DNA from: Alphaproteobacteria bacterium
GTDB lineage: Bacteria; Pseudomonadota; Alphaproteobacteria; Puniceispirillales; Marisalimonadaceae
Reading direction: 5' to 3'
Length of the DNA stretch: 11,718 nt
Assembly (NCBI GenBank): GCA_016777645.1
Contig: JADHRC010000039.1
Location: 1 to 11,718, forward strand
This document shows, piece by piece, positions 7,352-11,718 of the stretch. The first letter of the stretch is position 1. Each line of letters starts with the position of its first letter. The notes under the pieces are model-generated. The model had not been told where the DNA came from. It ran no database searches and saw only the letters and a program-made list of their open reading frames with translations. Both the position numbers and the translations under genes were made by a program.

Positions 7352-7357
7352 TATAAT
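7352..7357 (+). promoter_or_regulatory. TATAAT hexamer just upstream of the oxidoreductase start
   Basis: A perfect TATAAT lies nine bases before the TTG at 7367, with no convincing -35 box 16-18 bp upstream. If used, transcription would begin at about 7364-7367, giving a nearly leaderless mRNA. No strong Shine-Dalgarno is present (only GAG at 7358-7360), which would fit. An alternative is a promoter further upstream in the divergent gap. Confidence 0.22.
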
Positions 7358-7366
7358 GAGATAATA

Positions 7367-10300
7367 TTGAATTATATAAACACTATTAAATTAGACGATT
7401 GTTTTACAAAGGACAATGATTTAGCACTTATGAATGGTGTTCAAGCATTAGTACGTCTATTAATCGAACAAGCAAAACTTGACAAAGATAATGGTTTAAT
7501 AACAAAAGGTTATGTTAGCGGTTATCCAGGATCACCACTTGGAACTCTTGACCTAGAACTAGGAAGAGCAAAAAAACATTTAGATAAAAACAATATTGTT
7601 TTTCAACCAGCTGTTAATGAAGAACTGGCCGCCACAGCTGCATGGGGAACACAAATGCTTGGTCTATATGATAGACCAGAAATAGATGGTGTCTTTTCAA
7701 TGTGGTATGGCAAGGGACCTGGCCTTGATCGAGCAATGGATGCTCTAAGACATGCTAACATGGGTGGTGTGGCATTAAAAGGTGGGATGGTTTTAGCTGT
7801 TGCTGATGACCCGATAGGGAAAAGTTCTACTTTAGCCTATCAATCTGAGCAGTCTCTTATATCTGCAGGAATTCCTATATTTTATCCTGCAAACGTAAAC
7901 GAAGTAATACCTATGGGATTACAAGCTTTTGCCTTGTCTCGTCACGCAGGAATATGCGTTGCTTTAAAAATTACAAGTGACACTGCAGATTCTAATGCCG
8001 TTGTTGATTTAAGTAGACTAAGACCAATTTTTTCAAATTTGGATGAGCCTACAAATGTTCATGTTAATAGACACGACCCAGCACTGGATAGAGAAGCTGC
8101 TCTTATTAAAAGAAGAATTCCTGCTGCCAAAGATTTTATTAAACAAAATAAAATTAACAAAACAATATTTTATCCCAACAAGAAAAAAATTGGAATTATC
8201 GCCGTTGGTAAGGCCGTGACAGAGACGATTGATGCACTTGATAAGATAGGTGTTAGCAATCCAGAAAAAGCAGGCATAGGTCTGTTTTCTTGTAAAATTC
8301 CTTGGCCAATGATTAATGATGAAATAGAAAATTTTTCAAAGGGATTTGAAGAAATTTTAATTATAGAAGAAAAAGCTTCTATAGTTGAAGAGCAAGTGGC
8401 CCATATTCTTTTTAATTCAATATCAAGACCATTATTATCTGGTAAGATGGATGCAACTACAAAATTAGATTTGATCCCCAAAGTATCAGAATTATCGAGT
8501 GATATTATATCTGATTGCCTTTTCAAAAAAATTAAAAAAAACAACACAGAAACTGCTCCTGCAAATGTAAAATCAGAATCATTAGGCAACAACCTACCGC
8601 CAGTTGCATCTAGAACACCTTGGTATTGTGCAGGATGTCCACATAATTCTGGAACCAAAACGCCTGATGATGAGGTTGTAGGAATAGGTATTGGTTGTCA
8701 TTCAATTGGATATTTTTTACATCCAGAAAAATTAACTAATTTTAGTCAAATGGGTGGAGAAGGAGGACATTGGATAGGCCGAGCTCCTTTTTCAAACCAA
8801 AAGCATACCTTTCAAAATATTGGTGATGGAACCTATGCTCACTCTGGTTCTCTAGCAATCAGAGCGGCAGTGTCTGCTAATGTAAATATTACTTTTAAAA
8901 TTCTTTATAACGATGCTGTTGCTATGACAGGTGGTCAAAAAGCAGTTGGAGGCGCAGCACCGTGGGATATCTCTAAGCAATTATCCGCAGAAGGTGTTAA
9001 GAAAATCTATGTAGTATCAGACGAGCCAGAACAATTTAGAGACACGAGGTTGTTTGCAGATAAAGTTGGTATATTTCATAGAGATGAACTTATTAATATC
9101 CAAAAAGAAGTTCGTAATATAACTGGTGTAACCGCAATAATATACGTTCAAACTTGTGCCACCGAACTCAGAAGAAGACGCAAAAGAGGGATAGTTAAAG
9201 ATAGAGATATAAAAATGTATATCAACCCCGATGTTTGTGAGGGTTGTGGGGACTGTGCTGAGAAATCCAACTGTGTTGCTGTAAAGCCCTTTGATCATTT
9301 TGAAGGTGTGAAAAGACAAATTGATCAAAGTGTTTGTAATAAAGACTATTCATGTAAAAAGGGTTTTTGCCCTAGTTTTATAGGCGTGACTTCAAGTAAT
9401 ATCTCCGAACCACCTAAGAAAAAATTTCCTGATCTTCCTGAAAAAATAAATAAATTAGCTCACCCCAAACCAAAGCTTAAGGAAATAAGAAATATTATAA
9501 TGGCTGGAATTGGAGGAACAGGTATATCAACTGTTGCTGCCATCATAGTTATGGCTGCTAGAATTGATAAATTATTTGCACAATCAATGAATTTTACTGG
9601 CTTGGCCCAGAAAAATGGTGCTGTCACTAGCCAAATAAGGATAGGCCACGAAAATTCTCTATATTCCAGGTCAGCTAGACTTCCTAATGAAACGGCTGAT
9701 TTACTTTTAGGTTGTGATGCAGTAGTTTCAGTTTCACCCTCAATTACAAGAACCCTCAATCCAGATAAAACAATCGCTATTGTTAATGGAAGAGTTGAGC
9801 CTGTAGGTGTAGCAGGTGTACATATTGGAACAGTTGTCGACGATAGTTTACTAAAAAAACACCTTGAAAATCATCTGAAAATAGAAAATATACAATTCAT
9901 AGACATATCAAAATTAGCAGAAAACCTAGTAGGTGATACTGTTTATGCCAATATAATGATGCTAGGAATTGCTGCACAAAAAAATCTTATTCCAATAGAT
10001 ATTACATCACTCCAAAGGGCAATTGAACTAAATGGCGTGGCAATTGAACAAAATCTTAAGGCATTTAACTGGGGTAGGCTATTATCTGAATATCCAGAAG
10101 ATGTATTTAATGCTGCCAAAGTTGATAAGAATTCTAATCAAGAAAAAAGTATAGACGACTACATTGATACTTTTTCTAAAATACTTAAAAAATATCAAAA
10201 CAAACAATATGCAGATTTGTTTCTTTCTAAAATTAATAAAATTAGAAATTTAGAGAAGAAAATGAGCAAATTTGAAAAGAACCTTCCTCTAACTAGAAAA

Positions 10301-10807
10301 ATTGCATTAACTTTGTTTAGAATAATGAGATATAAAGATGAATATGAAGTAGCAAGACTTCATACATCAGGTGATTTTGCTTATAATTTTTTAAATATAA
10401 ATAAGGAAGCAAAATTAGAATTTTATTTAGCCCCTCCTCTTTTTTCAAAGAAAGATCCTGATACAGGACACTTAAAAAAGGAACGTTTTGGACATTGGGT
10501 TTTTAATCTATTTAAGATATTATCTAAATTAAAATTTCTAAGAGGGTCTAAACTTGATATTTTTGGATATACTAATGAAAGAAAAAGAGAACGTCATTTA
10601 ATTCAGAAAATTATTTATACTATTGATAGTATTTCAGAAATTCTTAATGAAAACAATCATAGTAAAATAATTGAATTTCTTGATATTCCTTTATCAATAA
10701 AGGGTTATGGTCACGTTAAAGAAAAAAATATGGATAATGCCGAATTAAAATGGGATCCAGCTTTAGATAAAATTATAAACAATCATAACTTAAAGAAGGT
10801 CAGTTAA
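7367..10807 (+). CDS. fused indolepyruvate-type 2-oxoacid:ferredoxin oxidoreductase
   Basis: The 1146 residues match the usual length of the single-chain fused enzyme (about 1150-1190). It decarboxylates aryl or other 2-oxoacids oxidatively to acyl-CoA, passing electrons to ferredoxin; indolepyruvate is the family's name substrate, not proven here. The N-terminal pyrimidine-binding part has SGYPGSPLG at 51-59 and E85/E86. WYCAGCPHN at 419-427 opens the TPP domain, with GDG at 486-488 and N515 forming the TPP-Mg motif. Cysteines 624, 627, 630, 636 (CEGCGDC...SNC) and 657, 663, 668 form the iron-sulfur region. GIGGTG at 714-719 begins the gamma-type domain (about 708-895), followed by a C-terminal helical, lysine-rich domain to the end. 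The start is TTG: an in-frame stop at 7337 leaves no ATG upstream, and the conserved KLDDCFT lies just inside the N-terminus. It stands alone, divergent from the operon, with no ferredoxin gene beside it. Confidence 0.95.
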   Translation: MNYINTIKLDDCFTKDNDLALMNGVQALVRLLIEQAKLDKDNGLITKGYVSGYPGSPLGTLDLELGRAKKHLDKNNIVFQPAVNEELAATAAWGTQMLGLYDRPEIDGVFSMWYGKGPGLDRAMDALRHANMGGVALKGGMVLAVADDPIGKSSTLAYQSEQSLISAGIPIFYPANVNEVIPMGLQAFALSRHAGICVALKITSDTADSNAVVDLSRLRPIFSNLDEPTNVHVNRHDPALDREAALIKRRIPAAKDFIKQNKINKTIFYPNKKKIGIIAVGKAVTETIDALDKIGVSNPEKAGIGLFSCKIPWPMINDEIENFSKGFEEILIIEEKASIVEEQVAHILFNSISRPLLSGKMDATTKLDLIPKVSELSSDIISDCLFKKIKKNNTETAPANVKSESLGNNLPPVASRTPWYCAGCPHNSGTKTPDDEVVGIGIGCHSIGYFLHPEKLTNFSQMGGEGGHWIGRAPFSNQKHTFQNIGDGTYAHSGSLAIRAAVSANVNITFKILYNDAVAMTGGQKAVGGAAPWDISKQLSAEGVKKIYVVSDEPEQFRDTRLFADKVGIFHRDELINIQKEVRNITGVTAIIYVQTCATELRRRRKRGIVKDRDIKMYINPDVCEGCGDCAEKSNCVAVKPFDHFEGVKRQIDQSVCNKDYSCKKGFCPSFIGVTSSNISEPPKKKFPDLPEKINKLAHPKPKLKEIRNIIMAGIGGTGISTVAAIIVMAARIDKLFAQSMNFTGLAQKNGAVTSQIRIGHENSLYSRSARLPNETADLLLGCDAVVSVSPSITRTLNPDKTIAIVNGRVEPVGVAGVHIGTVVDDSLLKKHLENHLKIENIQFIDISKLAENLVGDTVYANIMMLGIAAQKNLIPIDITSLQRAIELNGVAIEQNLKAFNWGRLLSEYPEDVFNAAKVDKNSNQEKSIDDYIDTFSKILKKYQNKQYADLFLSKINKIRNLEKKMSKFEKNLPLTRKIALTLFRIMRYKDEYEVARLHTSGDFAYNFLNINKEAKLEFYLAPPLFSKKDPDTGHLKKERFGHWVFNLFKILSKLKFLRGSKLDIFGYTNERKRERHLIQKIIYTIDSISEILNENNHSKIIEFLDIPLSIKGYGHVKEKNMDNAELKWDPALDKIINNHNLKKVS

Positions 10808-11718
10808 TTAATTTGGTTTTCTCTCTTAGCTTGAATTTTTGAATTTTACCAGTGCTTGTTTTAGGGAGTTCTGTAAAAACAAAGTATCGGGGAACTTTAA
10901 ATCCTGCCAGTTGAGACTTGCAGTGATTTTTTAACTCTGTTTCATCAACAGTTGACCCTTTGCTAAGTTCAATAAATGCGCATGGCGTCTCTCCCCACTT
11001 TTCGTCATCTTTAGCAACTACTGCAACTGCAACAACGTCAGGGTGTTTATATAAAGCATCCTCAACTTCTATAGAAGAAATATTTTCTCCACCAGAAATT
11101 ATAATATCCTTAGATCTATCTTTAAGTTGGATGTAGCCGTCTTCGTGCCAAACACCAAGATCACCGGTGTGAAACCATCCTCCTTCAAATGCTTCATCAG
11201 TAGCCTTCTTATTTTTAAAATACCCTTTCATAGTAATGTTTCCTTTTACTAAAACTTCTCCTAGAGTATTTCCATCTTTAGGAACATTTTTATTTGTTTC
11301 AGTATCTATTATTTTCATACTTTCCTGAACAGAATATACCACACCTTGCCTTGCTTTTAGCTTGGCCTGTTGCGAAGGCTCTAATTCGCTCCATTCTGGA
11401 TGCCACGCACATACAACTGCAGGTCCATAAATTTCAGTTAGACCATAAACATGAATGACATCAATTCCGCATGAAGCCATTTTGCTCAACACAGCTTCAG
11501 GTGGGGGGGCTCCCGCAGTCATCATTTTAATTCCTGCCTTGAGAGATATATTATTTTGCAACAAATAGTCAGCAATCAATTGCATAACAATTGGTGCACC
11601 ACATAAATGGGTTATGTTATGCCTTTGGAAGGCCTCAACAATTAATTCACCTGCTGGTTGCCTTAGACACACATGTGTTCCTGCTCTTTCTGTAATTGTC
11701 CAAGGGAAACACCAACCA
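10800..11718 (-). CDS. C-terminal part of an acyl-CoA synthetase (AAE/long-chain-like), cut by the right window edge
   Basis: The frame is open from the TGA at 10802-10800 to the right edge. A GTG at 11672 is only an internal valine, because the residues before it continue the family pattern (GWCFPWTITERAGTHVCLRQ). About 306 residues are visible, a little over half of the usual 540. Motifs seen: THLCGAPIVMQL, YGLTEIYGP (YGLTE at 11447-11433), WFHTGDLG, DRSKDIIISGGENISSIEVE, and the catalytic lysine in TSTGKIQK (codon 10847-10845). The FPWT..AGTHVCLR and GAPIV elements match the plant AAE-like acyl-activating branch, which to my recollection also includes methylmercaptopropionate-CoA ligases (DmdB). 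The acid is not identifiable. The 5' half, including the P-loop, is outside the window. It converges on the oxidoreductase with an 8 bp overlap of the coding ends. Confidence 0.92.
   Translation of the reverse strand, partial: GWCFPWTITERAGTHVCLRQPAGELIVEAFQRHNITHLCGAPIVMQLIADYLLQNNISLKAGIKMMTAGAPPPEAVLSKMASCGIDVIHVYGLTEIYGPAVVCAWHPEWSELEPSQQAKLKARQGVVYSVQESMKIIDTETNKNVPKDGNTLGEVLVKGNITMKGYFKNKKATDEAFEGGWFHTGDLGVWHEDGYIQLKDRSKDIIISGGENISSIEVEDALYKHPDVVAVAVVAKDDEKWGETPCAFIELSKGSTVDETELKNHCKSQLAGFKVPRYFVFTELPKTSTGKIQKFKLREKTKLIN

Noticed and set aside
8170..8658. Minus-strand 162-codon open frame inside the oxidoreductase gene
   Set aside because: It lies opposite conserved TPP-domain coding sequence and resembles no protein. 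Treated as a shadow frame, as are those at 9017-9328 and 9460-9759.

Overview
The window is AT-rich, gene-dense bacterial DNA, roughly one third G+C by eye. It has 97 bp or less between genes and no RNA gene, mobile element or CRISPR. The protein families (a fused indolepyruvate ferredoxin oxidoreductase, a 2-keto-3-deoxyarabonate dehydratase-like protein, several CoA ligases) and the compact AT-rich style suggest an alphaproteobacterium with a streamlined, possibly marine, genome. That placement is inferred from protein resemblance alone.

Layout: (1) Positions 1-353, plus strand, hold the 3' end of an unrecognised gene running off the left edge. (2) Positions 7269 down to 368, minus strand, hold six close-packed genes, probably one operon. 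In transcription order they are an acetyl/medium-chain-type acyl-CoA synthetase, a MetY-like PLP enzyme (O-acetylhomoserine sulfhydrylase family), an alpha/beta hydrolase, a CaiC-like acyl-CoA ligase, a DapA-superfamily protein resembling L-2-keto-3-deoxyarabonate dehydratase, and a small cupin. Gaps are 67, -7, 27, 38 and 33 bp. (3) Positions 7367-10807, plus strand and divergent from the operon, hold a single 1146-residue fused 2-oxoacid (indolepyruvate-type) ferredoxin oxidoreductase. (4) Positions 10800-11718, minus strand, hold the C-terminal part of a third, different acyl-CoA synthetase. It overlaps the oxidoreductase tail to tail by 8 bp and runs off the right edge.

How the genes may work together (inference): almost everything here makes or uses acyl-CoA thioesters. 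The oxidoreductase would convert arylpyruvate-type 2-oxoacids, from amino-acid transamination, to acyl-CoA. The three ligases would activate free carboxylic acids. The hydrolase could release such acids from esters or amides. The dehydratase/aldolase-family protein, the PLP enzyme and the cupin would work on the remaining carbon or sulfur skeleton. No transporter, regulator, beta-oxidation gene or ferredoxin gene is visible, so the substrate cannot be named. The six-gene combination is not one I recognise as a described pathway and is the part of the window most worth following up.
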